A stretch of DNA of 64,000 nt from Bacteroidota bacterium (GCA_018266435.1 JAFEAL010000005.1:354704-418703), one strand, 5' to 3'; positions 43,739 to 52,162 are shown, counted from the stretch's first letter. Notes: a model not told the origin generated them from the letters alone. Numbers and translations: made by a program.

Positions 43739-44320
43739 TTATTGATTGTCATTCTGGCTTTCATTTTCCTTCCACCACTTTTTGATTTCGTTTGGTTTGA
43801 AACCATGAGTCGTGTGTGTTGCAAGTGCATCCGATAAAAACAGACTGATTTCTTCCTGGTAGTTTGTTCCGACTAGTTGAGGATAGCGTGATAGCAGGGA
43901 TTGAAAGATCGAAATGATCTCTTCTCTACTGCCGGTGGTTAATTCGTTCAGAATTATTTTGATCTCTTCTAAAAGATCAGCAACCGAACCCACCAGCAAG
44001 CCTTCCGGTGAAAGCACTTTTGCCTCAATAGGTTCCTCCGCCTCGCGTGGAGGTTGTGTTTTTACTTCTTCTGTATCAACTATATTTTCATGTGGAACAT
44101 TTACCAAGGTCTCGTACTTGACCTTGCCCATGAGATCGATGGATTCGTTTGAATCATTTTGATCTTCTAACTCTTCCGAGTCAATTGCATTTGATTGTTT
44201 TTGCGTGAAGATGGATTTGATTTCTCCACTGAAGAGTAACAGCGCGGTGATAACATAGTAACTCCCTGCTGCTACAGCAAGGGTAGTTAAAAATTCTTGC
44301 CAAGAGATTGAATTGAACAT
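43739..44320 (-). CDS. first gene of tra operon, single-helix acidic protein
   Basis: 193 residues. An N-terminal membrane helix (FLTTLAVAAGSYYVITALLLFSG) is followed by an acidic, probably disordered linker (about 40-100) and a helical C-terminal domain (LEEIKIILNELTTGSREEIISIFQSLLSRYPQL... HTTHGFKPNEIKKWW). It is the kind of gene I recall just ahead of TraE on such elements, with no known function. Its ATG lies one base after a strong hairpin (44322-44345), so its translation may be controlled. Confidence 0.65.
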   Translation of the reverse strand: MFNSISWQEFLTTLAVAAGSYYVITALLLFSGEIKSIFTQKQSNAIDSEELEDQNDSNESIDLMGKVKYETLVNVPHENIVDTEEVKTQPPREAEEPIEAKVLSPEGLLVGSVADLLEEIKIILNELTTGSREEIISIFQSLLSRYPQLVGTNYQEEISLFLSDALATHTTHGFKPNEIKKWWKENESQNDNQ

Positions 44321-44321
44321 A

Positions 44322-44345
44322 GCCTTCGTGTTTGATTACGAAGGC
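44322..44345 (-). promoter_or_regulatory. perfect 8-8-8 hairpin at the start codon of the tra operon
   Basis: Minus-strand RNA reads GCCUUCGU-AAUCAAAC-ACGAAGGC, then U and the AUG of the first tra gene. The stem would cover the ribosome entry site, suggesting translational control or an attenuator. No T-run follows, so it is not a simple terminator. Confidence 0.6.
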
Positions 44346-44378
44346 GAAGGTGTGCGCTAACTAAAAAGCAATTTCACA

Positions 44379-44397
44379 AGATGGGGGGAAGATGGGG
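44379..44397. promoter_or_regulatory. two AGATGGGG direct repeats, 11 bp apart
   Basis: Copies at 44379-44386 and 44390-44397, one helical turn apart, in the 179-base gap between the divergent tra operon and the 178-residue gene. This spacing suits a protein binding one face of the DNA. The rest of the gap shows no clear TAnnTTTG element. Confidence 0.4.
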
Positions 44398-44499
44398 TTG
44401 ATTTCCTAAAAACGGATCGGTCTTTTATTCCGCAAAGAAATCTTTCAAAAGCTTAGTCTTTTTATGATTTTCTGAGTATTTATATCAAATGCTATAAAT

Positions 44500-45036
44500 A
44501 TGAAATCAAGAAAAGACCAAATTGAAGAAATCATCACAGAGATCGTTCAGTACGAAAAGAGCCTTGACAGAATTCTGTTTGACAAAGAAATGACTTACAT
44601 CAAAAGTTATAAGCAGTTCTTAGTTGACGCAAAAATTCAGGAATTGGTTAACCGATTGGTACAAGAAAAACAGATTTCTGGATTCGTTGTTGATTTAAGT
44701 AATCAAGGGGTCTTAAACAATCGCCTCCTGCTGGAATGGGAACAGTACAAAAAGATACCGAAAACAAATCTCACCTACAGATATGACAAAGGAAAAGGGG
44801 TACCTGGCAATCAAGATCATATTCATGTCTATTTAGGGAATACGAAAAATCAAGTCTACGCCATAAATAGAGATGGTTCGCCACATGACGGCTCGACATT
44901 ACAATTAGGGAAAAAGGAGATTGAGTTTATAAAAGGCTTGGGATTCACTCCTCCATCAAACGGAATTCTAGAATGGATCACACTAGACGAAAAGAGCGAA
45001 TATATTGTATATGACTTCCAGCTTTTGTTTTCTTAA
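44500..45036 (+). CDS. cargo protein of the defence island, unrecognised
   Basis: 178 residues, soluble. A helical start (QIEEIITEIVQYEKSLDRILFDKEMTYIKSYKQFL) is followed by a compact alpha/beta end with YRYDKGKGVPGNQDHIHVYLG, VYAINRDGSPHDGSTLQLGKKEIEFIKGLGF. The H-x-H-V-Y and DGSPHDGS motifs contain His/Asp residues that could form an active or metal site; I do not know the family. It stands 84 bases ahead of the TIR gene on the same strand, and could belong to that system or stand alone. Confidence 0.65.
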   Translation: MKSRKDQIEEIITEIVQYEKSLDRILFDKEMTYIKSYKQFLVDAKIQELVNRLVQEKQISGFVVDLSNQGVLNNRLLLEWEQYKKIPKTNLTYRYDKGKGVPGNQDHIHVYLGNTKNQVYAINRDGSPHDGSTLQLGKKEIEFIKGLGFTPPSNGILEWITLDEKSEYIVYDFQLLFS

Positions 45037-45120
45037 ATTATTAATTCAGTTGAAAGTCTTCGCTAACAATGAGCGACCCAGCTGAATAGAGACAATAGAT
45101 TAATTATTACGAAATTTTAA

Positions 45121-46143
45121 ATGGCCAAGGGAATGAATGACTACCGGTATGATGTTGGAATTTCGCTATGCAAACAAGATGTTGATTTTGCAATCAAGCT
45201 GACGAAAGCTATTAATCCAAGTCTTAATGTCTTTTTTTACGAACACCGTCAGGAAGAACTGATCACATCATCTGGCCCCGAAGCGTTTGCAAACATTTTC
45301 AAGGAACAAAGTAGAGTAGTCGTAATACTTTCACGAAAAGAATGGGGAGAATCTTTATACACCGAGATCGAGCGTAATGCAATTGTTGACAGCTTAAAGG
45401 ATAGAGGCTACAGCCATATCATGATTCTACCTATGGCGCATGGTGAAATTCCCGCATGGTATCCGTCCACTCGCATTTATGTAGATCCAACTAGGTTCAC
45501 GGTTGAGCAACTTGCGCGTTTTATTGAATTCAAAGTAACAGAAGAGGGAGGCAAGGTTAAGGAGTTGACAGTTGAAGACCTTTATCAGCATCTATTGAAT
45601 GGAGTTTCTGAAAAGAAATCGCTCTTGGCGATGCAAGAAAAACAAGAAGCCATCAAATGTGCCCAAGAAGAAATCAAAGTTCTTAAAAAATGTTTCAATA
45701 GAAAAAGTGAGTTTTTAAGAAAGAGTACTGTTAATGCTGCGTCATGGTTTGAGTTCGGTGAAAATGTTCATCGAGCTGAATTAGGATACGGAGATTATGA
45801 GTTGAAATGTCAAGTCCACTTTCCGGAATTGTACCAAGGAATATACACTACACAAGACTTCAGCGTTTCTTTGTCTCTTTTCCAAACAGTCGGAGGCAAT
45901 AATCCAAAGCTTCTTGACGAAGAAACAAGGTTATTTTATTACACGCCAGACTTTCACGGATGGGCTATCCGTCATCTCTACGAACAGGCCACTGATAAAG
46001 AGTTGCTTGTTTTGTTTCGAAACCGAGACGGCTCGAACCGTTACGATTTAATAAAACCATTAAGGACTGAGCAGTTGGTCGATGCCTGGTTTCAGAAATT
46101 ACTATCACTCTCAACACAAAAGATTGCCAGATATATTAAGTAG
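45121..46143 (+). CDS. TIR-domain protein, probable NADase-type immune effector
   Basis: 340 residues. Residues about 8-145 read as a TIR domain: YDVGISLCKQDVDFAIKLTKAI (strand A and helix A), NVFFYEHR, then SRVVVILSRKEWGESLYTEIERNAI, where Trp75 and Glu82 lie where the catalytic Trp/Glu of NAD-cleaving TIRs are found. IYVDPTRFTVEQLARFIEF closes the domain. A coiled coil (about 160-195) and an unassigned C-terminal region of about 140 residues follow, perhaps for sensing. Nine bases separate it from the membrane/SH3b gene downstream, so the two form an operon. Confidence 0.82.
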   Translation: MAKGMNDYRYDVGISLCKQDVDFAIKLTKAINPSLNVFFYEHRQEELITSSGPEAFANIFKEQSRVVVILSRKEWGESLYTEIERNAIVDSLKDRGYSHIMILPMAHGEIPAWYPSTRIYVDPTRFTVEQLARFIEFKVTEEGGKVKELTVEDLYQHLLNGVSEKKSLLAMQEKQEAIKCAQEEIKVLKKCFNRKSEFLRKSTVNAASWFEFGENVHRAELGYGDYELKCQVHFPELYQGIYTTQDFSVSLSLFQTVGGNNPKLLDEETRLFYYTPDFHGWAIRHLYEQATDKELLVLFRNRDGSNRYDLIKPLRTEQLVDAWFQKLLSLSTQKIARYIK

Positions 46144-46152
46144 CAAGAAATT

Positions 46153-47061
46153 ATGGACAACTTTTCGAAACGGTTCGGCATCCCAGACACTGCGTTTTCA
46201 ACAATTGAACAAATCGCGAAAATGCAAAAGGCATTCAAGTTAGATTTTGCAGTGAGCCCAGCTTTCAAGGTGATAAATACTTTTAGCAAACGCTTCGAGT
46301 GGGATGGCGGTTTTACAAGCCGCATCGACAAGATGTTTAAAATGTTCGATTGGAACCAAACTTATTTGCCTGCACTGACCGATCACCTCAAAGCATTTGA
46401 GGCAACCCACACAAAACTTTTTTCCAGTTGGGACAAACTATACGAGCTAAACAAACTCGACTCCTTTGGCCGTCAATTAAAAAGCATGGAAAGTGTTTTA
46501 AGTAAGGTCGCCTTTCAGGCGGCTGACGTAGCGGTTAGGAAAGAAAATTTAGACTTGCTTGATGACTTTGAAGAAATAACAAATGAGGTGTCTGTCATAA
46601 GTGAAAGGATCTCTGAGCAGCAAGCAGTAACAAACATAGAACTGGCTGAAATACGAAGCTTGATTCAAAGTATCGAAGTTAGGATTGATCAGAAAGACAG
46701 AGACTTCTTTTCTGTCGTATTGAAGTGGATGACCGTCATTGGTTTCATCATGATGATTATCACGGAGTATAGATACCAAGTATCCAAAGAAAGCAATTTG
46801 ACCAAACAAGACTTAGTGAATTTCAAAATTGAAATATCAAAGACTATTGAAGAAAAACTCGCGCCTATTTCTGACCTACGGTGCGTAAATCGAACTTGTA
46901 ACCTTAGGCTTAGGCCGTTCAGGAAATCACTTGTCCTTGGAATAGTTAAAGAAGGCCAAAGAGTAATAGTTCTGCAAACATCTGGGAAGTGGGCTTTTGT
47001 TTGGATAGAGCGTGATTCAACTCTGCATGGATGGGTCGTCAAAAAATATTTGGATAAATAG
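46153..47061 (+). CDS. coiled-coil, transmembrane and SH3b protein paired with TIR gene
   Basis: 302 residues. The N-terminal two thirds is helical with repeated segments (NFSKRFGIP near 3 and TFSKRFEWD near 43) and coiled coils to about 180. One membrane helix follows at about 185-204 (FSVVLKWMTVIGFIMMIITEY). The end (about 243-300) is a bacterial SH3 domain: CNLRLRPFRKSLVLGIVKEGQRVIVL then SGKWAFVWI and HGWVVKKYL. SH3b domains usually bind cell-wall peptides, so the topology suggests a cytoplasmic helical part and an outward sensor. As partner of a TIR effector it could be its sensor or regulator. No known match. Confidence 0.75.
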   Translation: MDNFSKRFGIPDTAFSTIEQIAKMQKAFKLDFAVSPAFKVINTFSKRFEWDGGFTSRIDKMFKMFDWNQTYLPALTDHLKAFEATHTKLFSSWDKLYELNKLDSFGRQLKSMESVLSKVAFQAADVAVRKENLDLLDDFEEITNEVSVISERISEQQAVTNIELAEIRSLIQSIEVRIDQKDRDFFSVVLKWMTVIGFIMMIITEYRYQVSKESNLTKQDLVNFKIEISKTIEEKLAPISDLRCVNRTCNLRLRPFRKSLVLGIVKEGQRVIVLQTSGKWAFVWIERDSTLHGWVVKKYLDK

Positions 47062-47136
47062 ATTTGAGAAGGGCAGAGATGTTCTCGCTGAATCACCATA
47101 TTTTCTACCGCTTGCCCATGCTTTACCGAAAAAATT

Positions 47137-48717
47137 TTACATATAGAAATAGTACTTAGAAGGGGGAGTAAAACCATCTGGCAGGTATTGAATTATTTCA
47201 CCAACCTTTTGAGCGAATCGAAGCGTAATAGGAAGCCCATCATAATAATTGCAATTGTTGAAATTGACTTTGGTTAACGCAAGAATTTCATTGCACACAT
47301 TTCTTAGTGTTGATTCACCTTCAAATATTTCAATTGACTTACCCAATGGCATGTGCATCCCAGGAAAAGTTTCATAGTAGGGAATATAGCCGGTTGTATA
47401 GAGTACTCCTTCAGTCTTGTCAATTTCAAATAGAGTGCCTCTGATAACTGGATAAATACCAACTGTCCTGAAAATCTTTATGGCCGAATCTTTTATCGTT
47501 ACCAAATCAATTTCCACTTCATTGCCCAAGGCAGCTCTTATTCCATCTTTTAATCCTTCAATCTCAGCGTAATCTTTATTTATTGAGGAGTTCCAGAAGT
47601 CGGTTGTTTTATGAACTACAACTCTTGTTGGTTTTAAATTTCTGTTTTGTACTATATAGGTATCGATGACACTCTTAACTAAGTCTTTGGCATAATCGTA
47701 AGTTAGGTGAGGAGCTTTTACTTTTGTTTTCTGAGTATCCCATTCAAATTGCTTTCCAACATAGATTAACCCTTTCCCTTCTCGGTTAAACGCTTGTGCT
47801 ATGCTTGATCTTTTTAAATTGTTTTCATTACCGAGAACACTATGAAAACTTATTCCAACGAAGCACGAATTTTTGTCAATATCCGTCAACGCCCAAGGGA
47901 TTGAGTCTGATTTGTAATATTGTGCAACCACAAAATTCCAAGCAATCATTGATTCGTCCTGTCTCTTTTTCTTCCCCAAAATTGTGTCTTCCAAAATCAA
48001 TTGTACGGGGATTTCACTTTTACAAAGTAGTATTTCAGCTTTCAGTTTTCTTCTAAAATTTAGCTTTCCCTTTTCAAATCGAATTGATGAGAGCTTTTTA
48101 AAGACACCAGACGGAATTACAATAATGCAGACGTCTGGCTTGGTGTGCAGATTTTCGATGTGATTTTGAAAGGCAGCTTTATAAGTACTTATGATCTCGT
48201 CACATTTTTCAAGTAAACTTTTATTAGATGCCAATATGGCTTCTATTAATACACTTTTTATTTCAACATTGTTTTGCTCATCATTTAGGAATTCACATTT
48301 GAACGATGACTCCTTATTGAAACCAATGAAATCGGGGTTGAGTTTTTTATTGATCGCGAACTCAATGTTATCCTCCTTAATCGATTCAAAGTCTTCAAAC
48401 AGTTCGCCCAGTTTTTGTGTCTCATCTGAACTTTCAGAGTCATCCGTTGAAATCACTTCTCCATCCTGAATTGACGCTTCGTTATCAAGTTTAAAATTCT
48501 TGGCAGTGGCTTCAATGTAATTTGACATTTTACCGAGCCAATCCTTGAAATCCTGAATGTTATTCTTCGTACCAATGATGGAGACCCTGATTTCTGATCT
48601 ATGATTTTGATTCGTCAGTGAGAAAAATCCCCCAATTGAAATTCCCTTCTTTGGATCATCACAAATGAAATTGTCTCCGAATTCGAGTTTGGGTTCTGGC
48701 AGAAGTTCAAATTTCAT
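47137..48717 (-). CDS. short prokaryotic Argonaute (MID-PIWI), SPARDA type
   Basis: 526 residues from ATG 48715-48717 (a GTG three bases earlier is possible). The MID domain is about 190-330: PDVCIIVIPSGVFKKL, RRKLKAEILLCKSEIPVQLILED, WNFVVAQYYKSDSIPWAL. The PIWI domain is about 280-526: FVGISFHS where active Argonautes have Asp, TRVVVHKTTDFWNS, and ALTKVNFNNCNYYDGLPITLRFAQKVGEI. The catalytic tetrad is thus lost and there is no PAZ domain, as in short pAgos. It binds a guide and senses invader nucleic acid. The start overlaps the stop of its partner by one base (TGATG). An acidic insert lies at about 78-112. Confidence 0.9.
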   Translation of the reverse strand: MKFELLPEPKLEFGDNFICDDPKKGISIGGFFSLTNQNHRSEIRVSIIGTKNNIQDFKDWLGKMSNYIEATAKNFKLDNEASIQDGEVISTDDSESSDETQKLGELFEDFESIKEDNIEFAINKKLNPDFIGFNKESSFKCEFLNDEQNNVEIKSVLIEAILASNKSLLEKCDEIISTYKAAFQNHIENLHTKPDVCIIVIPSGVFKKLSSIRFEKGKLNFRRKLKAEILLCKSEIPVQLILEDTILGKKKRQDESMIAWNFVVAQYYKSDSIPWALTDIDKNSCFVGISFHSVLGNENNLKRSSIAQAFNREGKGLIYVGKQFEWDTQKTKVKAPHLTYDYAKDLVKSVIDTYIVQNRNLKPTRVVVHKTTDFWNSSINKDYAEIEGLKDGIRAALGNEVEIDLVTIKDSAIKIFRTVGIYPVIRGTLFEIDKTEGVLYTTGYIPYYETFPGMHMPLGKSIEIFEGESTLRNVCNEILALTKVNFNNCNYYDGLPITLRFAQKVGEIIQYLPDGFTPPSKYYFYM

Positions 48718-50057
48718 CACTCAAAAATGTTTTGTTGACTTGATTTGTCATAGTGTGTGTCGGGTTTATCCAAGTTTTTATTATCGATTGGTACTCCGAA
48801 ATTGACATTGAAAACCTGGTAGGATGAGAGTTCGATCTGCGCATTATCGAGGACACTAAGGGTTATCCTCTCGGAGCCTTTTGCAAGGAAAGAGAAAATA
48901 AAGTGTACATGGTTGAAGACCTGCTGATTTCTCTCTCGAGAGGTTAGGTAATTGGTGAGCTTAGTTATTTGGGCTTTATCTTCAAGGGGATTAAGTCCGT
49001 CACTTGTGAATAGGTATTGAGGATTAATTACGAGGAATAACCCAGTCTCATCAAATAAGTATTTTGTCTCAAATGAAAAGTGCCTGAAAAAGTTTGTTGG
49101 CTTGTATTCATGAAATGAAACGACTGTTCTATGGGCATCCTTTCGTTTTGATTTAGAGTCATAGTACTCAATTCGTTTCTCGGAGGTTTTGTTTTTAGCC
49201 ATGAAAAAATACCTTCCATATTGCTTATTGAATCCAATTCTCTCTCCGTAGCAGAATTGCTTAAACTCCAGGTTCATCAACTCAGCTAACAGTTTTCTGG
49301 AGTCAATGTCCTTCAACAAATCTCTAACTTGCAATTCCTTCTTGGATGCGTAGTTAATCGCGTGTTCTTTAAATTTTGGAAATCCATTTGGGTTAAAGAA
49401 TGTATGAATTTTCTTAGCATGAAAAAGGAAGACTGGTCTTTCTGTATCCGGAATTTGAGCAAATATTTCTTTGGGCGTTTGAAGCAAAGGGTCGAACTGA
49501 TAGACAACTTTGGGCAGCTTAGAAAATTTAAAAATATTGGCATAAAGCTGTTCTTTAACATTGAAATTAACGCGTTGTTTAAAGCAAGAAGAAAATCTTT
49601 CAAGAAAGTCATTTTTTCCAAGTGTAAGGACATTGTCCGCTTTGCTTATCTCAATTGGTATTTTCTTTTTGAAGTGCCCCTCGTCTAACTTTGATATTTT
49701 TTTAGCGTATAAAAGATTTGTGTCTTCTTTGAAAATAATAAGAATGACATCAAGCTTATGCTTGTCCCAGTATTCTACATCCTCTTCCCTAGGCTTAAAC
49801 TCAAAGGCGCTTGTCGTTTCCTTGTGAATGTAACTGCCCTTTAGAGTAGACTTTATCTGAACTTTTAGTATTTCGCCAGTTGCTTCGAGTTTCCCATTGC
49901 TGTTTAAAGATGTTAGCTCAACCTCTCCGTCAATTCCAAAATCATTAACTGTTTCTGCCCGCCAAATTATAAAAGGGATATGGTTTGCGCAGTATTGATG
50001 AAATGCTGCTACTCCTTTATCGCCCGTAACATGTGACTCAGAAACTATTTTGGACAT
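48717..50057 (-). CDS. DUF4365 (DREN) nuclease fused to APAZ domain, SPARDA effector
   Basis: 446 residues. The N-terminal DUF4365 domain (about 1-150) has a PD-(D/E)xK site: Asp43 in NDFGIDGEVEL and Gln67-x-Lys69 in EILKVQIKS, then EYWDKHKLDVILIIF. The rest (about 170-446) takes the place of APAZ, the Argonaute-binding part of short pAgo partners (FDPLLQTPKEIFAQIPDTERPVFLF and following). In SPARDA systems this pair forms a heterodimer that, when guided to a plasmid or phage, degrades DNA indiscriminately and kills the cell. Located directly upstream of and coupled to the short pAgo gene. Confidence 0.88.
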   Translation of the reverse strand: MSKIVSESHVTGDKGVAAFHQYCANHIPFIIWRAETVNDFGIDGEVELTSLNSNGKLEATGEILKVQIKSTLKGSYIHKETTSAFEFKPREEDVEYWDKHKLDVILIIFKEDTNLLYAKKISKLDEGHFKKKIPIEISKADNVLTLGKNDFLERFSSCFKQRVNFNVKEQLYANIFKFSKLPKVVYQFDPLLQTPKEIFAQIPDTERPVFLFHAKKIHTFFNPNGFPKFKEHAINYASKKELQVRDLLKDIDSRKLLAELMNLEFKQFCYGERIGFNKQYGRYFFMAKNKTSEKRIEYYDSKSKRKDAHRTVVSFHEYKPTNFFRHFSFETKYLFDETGLFLVINPQYLFTSDGLNPLEDKAQITKLTNYLTSRERNQQVFNHVHFIFSFLAKGSERITLSVLDNAQIELSSYQVFNVNFGVPIDNKNLDKPDTHYDKSSQQNIFE

Positions 50058-50132
50058 CGTATTATTTTTAGCGATTTACCAGTTAGTCAATCTTAATATA
50101 GACAATTTTTACGTAGCTCTTCTCTTAGTTTG

Positions 50133-50993
50133 TTATGCGAAGTTTTTCTTGAATAAATCTGTTAAATCTCGCTTCACAGTATCATAATCTGGTAAGGCGT
50201 TTTCTGGTATCTGATGCCCCAAACTATTCTTCCACGCCTTGCTCAGGTTCTTGTCATTCTCCTCGTTGATCAACTGATCAATGCCAGTGAACTCATGCCC
50301 TTTGAATTTCATTTTCTCATGGAAGGCTTCTACAATTTTTGGCCAGTTTAATTCTTTCACATTGTTAGCCAGATACCAGATGTCGTAATAATCTCTTGGC
50401 GCGGTGTAGGAGCGTTGAATCAGGGAGCGCAATTTTTCCGAAAGCATTTCTTCAATCACATAGCAAGGAATTGCATTTGATTTGATGGCCAATTGATCAG
50501 AGTAGCCATGAAATAGTTTCTTGTCGGTCTGTGGGAATATCAGTTTCTCGTAGAGTGTAATTTCAATTTTGATTTTCGTTTGCCAGCGTTCGGGTGGCGG
50601 TGGTGTTTCATTTTTCGGATGATCGGATCCCCAAAATTTAATGATCGCCTCATAGCCCGTGAGTTTGTCTTTGAACTTTAAAGGTTTGAGAGAGGCAACA
50701 TGTGAAAGGATGTTTGCATTTTCTTTTACATGGAGACAAATAAAGTCGAGGTGGCTTTGCGTCAGTTCAAAATCGGTTGTGCGGCAAGTGAAGTCAAGGT
50801 CTTCCGAAAAACGGTAGTCGGGAAACCAGCATTTCTTCAGGCAAGTACCTCCTTTAAAAATCAGCAACTCCCTCAGTTTTTGTTCCGAATAAATCGCAGC
50901 CAGGAAGTGACCGAGCACCCAATCTTTATCGATGGTGCTTTTCAAAACTCCTTTTTGTTCCGCGATGGTGACTATTTCCTTTTGGAGGATCAT
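50133..50993 (-). CDS. abiEii: AbiEii/AbiGii-family nucleotidyltransferase toxin
   Basis: 286 residues. The nucleotidyltransferase core is clear: LLIFKGGTCLKKCWFPDYRFSEDLDFT (G-G-T then S-E-D-x-D, the metal site), a later KIEITLYEKLIF, and EEMLSEKLRSLIQRSYTAPRDYYDIWYL. AbiEii toxins modify tRNA and arrest growth upon phage infection; known members are type IV toxins. Its start shares one base with the antitoxin stop (TGATG), so the two are coupled. Confidence 0.92.
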   Translation of the reverse strand: MILQKEIVTIAEQKGVLKSTIDKDWVLGHFLAAIYSEQKLRELLIFKGGTCLKKCWFPDYRFSEDLDFTCRTTDFELTQSHLDFICLHVKENANILSHVASLKPLKFKDKLTGYEAIIKFWGSDHPKNETPPPPERWQTKIKIEITLYEKLIFPQTDKKLFHGYSDQLAIKSNAIPCYVIEEMLSEKLRSLIQRSYTAPRDYYDIWYLANNVKELNWPKIVEAFHEKMKFKGHEFTGIDQLINEENDKNLSKAWKNSLGHQIPENALPDYDTVKRDLTDLFKKNFA

Positions 50994-51793
50994 CAGTATT
51001 GTTTGTTCACAATGTTTAAAATTCGAGTGCGGTCAATGTTTAATCTTAACCTCCACGCGTTCACAAATTCTCCTTCGTCCTTGCCTGTGGGGTCAAACAA
51101 ATTATATTTTTGATTGACTTCTTTTTTCGCAAACTCGATGAATAAATTTAGTTGTTCGGGTTTTAACATTTCTGCCAGCAAGCCCATTCTTTTTGTTACC
51201 GCTGTATTGTCAACAGCTTTGCAGTACGTGATCAACTTGGATGGGTTGAGGTCAGCCTGATGGAATGCCCGCAACAACTCTGCGTAACCACCGGAGTATT
51301 GAGGCAAATCAAAACAGTCCACAATTGTTTTTTCTACATCAGTCATTGCATACTGATTGTTGCCAAAACCTTCTTGAATGATTCCTGCTCTTTTTGGTTT
51401 TGCAATTTTTATGAATTGATATTTCGTACCAAAAACTGTTTTGGCAGGTTTTAACTTGGTGGTCTGAATAAATATGGTGTTTGGAAATTGCTCTGTCAAT
51501 CCATGTTTGTTTAGTGCAGACCAATAGGCAATTGCCCCATCGTCAACCAGGAAGCACCCGATCACATTTTCATTGTGAAAATTGGCCTTGCAAAATTTAC
51601 CGCGCTCAATGCGTGAGAGTATTTTTTTATGAACGAGGTTTTCCACCAACTCACTCACGTTGCTGAATTTCTTGCCCATCGTTTTTTTTACGGTCTCCAG
51701 GGAGAAAATATTCAGTTCGTGATCGTCCAGCATCAGCAGGAGATCGATCTGAGGTTGGGTTAAGTTTGCCGATAAGTAGGTGCTTCTTGCCAT
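50993..51793 (-). CDS. abiEi: AbiEi-family antitoxin and transcriptional repressor
   Basis: 266 residues. The N-terminal winged helix-turn-helix is NIFSLETVKKTMGKKFSNVSELVENLVHKKILSRIERGKF, and the AbiEi antitoxin domain follows (YQFIKIAKPKRAGI, YAMTDVEKTIVDCFDLPQYSGGYAELLRAF). AbiEi proteins block the toxin effect without binding it directly and repress their own promoter through inverted repeats; one such repeat lies 17 bases upstream. Confidence 0.88.
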   Translation of the reverse strand: MARSTYLSANLTQPQIDLLLMLDDHELNIFSLETVKKTMGKKFSNVSELVENLVHKKILSRIERGKFCKANFHNENVIGCFLVDDGAIAYWSALNKHGLTEQFPNTIFIQTTKLKPAKTVFGTKYQFIKIAKPKRAGIIQEGFGNNQYAMTDVEKTIVDCFDLPQYSGGYAELLRAFHQADLNPSKLITYCKAVDNTAVTKRMGLLAEMLKPEQLNLFIEFAKKEVNQKYNLFDPTGKDEGEFVNAWRLRLNIDRTRILNIVNKQY

Positions 51794-51809
51794 TACTTTT
51801 CAATATAGA

Positions 51810-51834
51810 ATAAACCCTACAAAATGGGGTTTAT
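51810..51834. promoter_or_regulatory. 8-9-8 inverted repeat, candidate AbiEi operator
   Basis: ATAAACCC (51810-51817) and GGGTTTAT (51827-51834), 17 bases upstream of the abiEi start. Known AbiEi repressors bind inverted repeats in this position. Confidence 0.6.
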
Positions 51835-51895
51835 CTAATGCCAAAAGGTAAAAAAGGAAGGAATAAAAAGCAAGGAAAAGCTCAAAAAGGTGGAT

Positions 51896-52162
51896 TCAAG
51901 CCAATTTTCGGGACTCTTTGTACAGGCTGTTGAAGAACTCCTCCACAGAAATCTTGTGAATCGCTAAAATCTTGACAAGGCTTTTCATTGTAATGTTGGT
52001 CTGGCCTTTTTCGATGCGCCAGTACTGTACGCGGGGAATGTCGTGGTCAAAAGCAAAGTCTTCATGGCTGGTATAGCCTTTCTGCTTGCGCAACTCGGTG
52101 AGCTTTGCACCAATCCGCTTCAAAAGATTTGATAAGACTTCCTCTTCTTTCACAGAAGCCAA
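51896..52162 (-). CDS. XRE-family helix-turn-helix regulator
   Basis: 88 residues with a Cro/CI-type HTH: IGAKLTELRKQKGYTSHEDFAFDHDIPRVQYWRIEKGQTNITMKSLVKILAIHKISVEEFF. No in-frame ATG exists after the nearest upstream stop. The start is TTG at 52160-52162, with AGG five bases before it, or GTG at 52151-52153. Probably a regulator of the neighbouring defence or mobilisation genes; its target is unknown. Confidence 0.8.
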   Translation of the reverse strand: MASVKEEEVLSNLLKRIGAKLTELRKQKGYTSHEDFAFDHDIPRVQYWRIEKGQTNITMKSLVKILAIHKISVEEFFNSLYKESRKLA

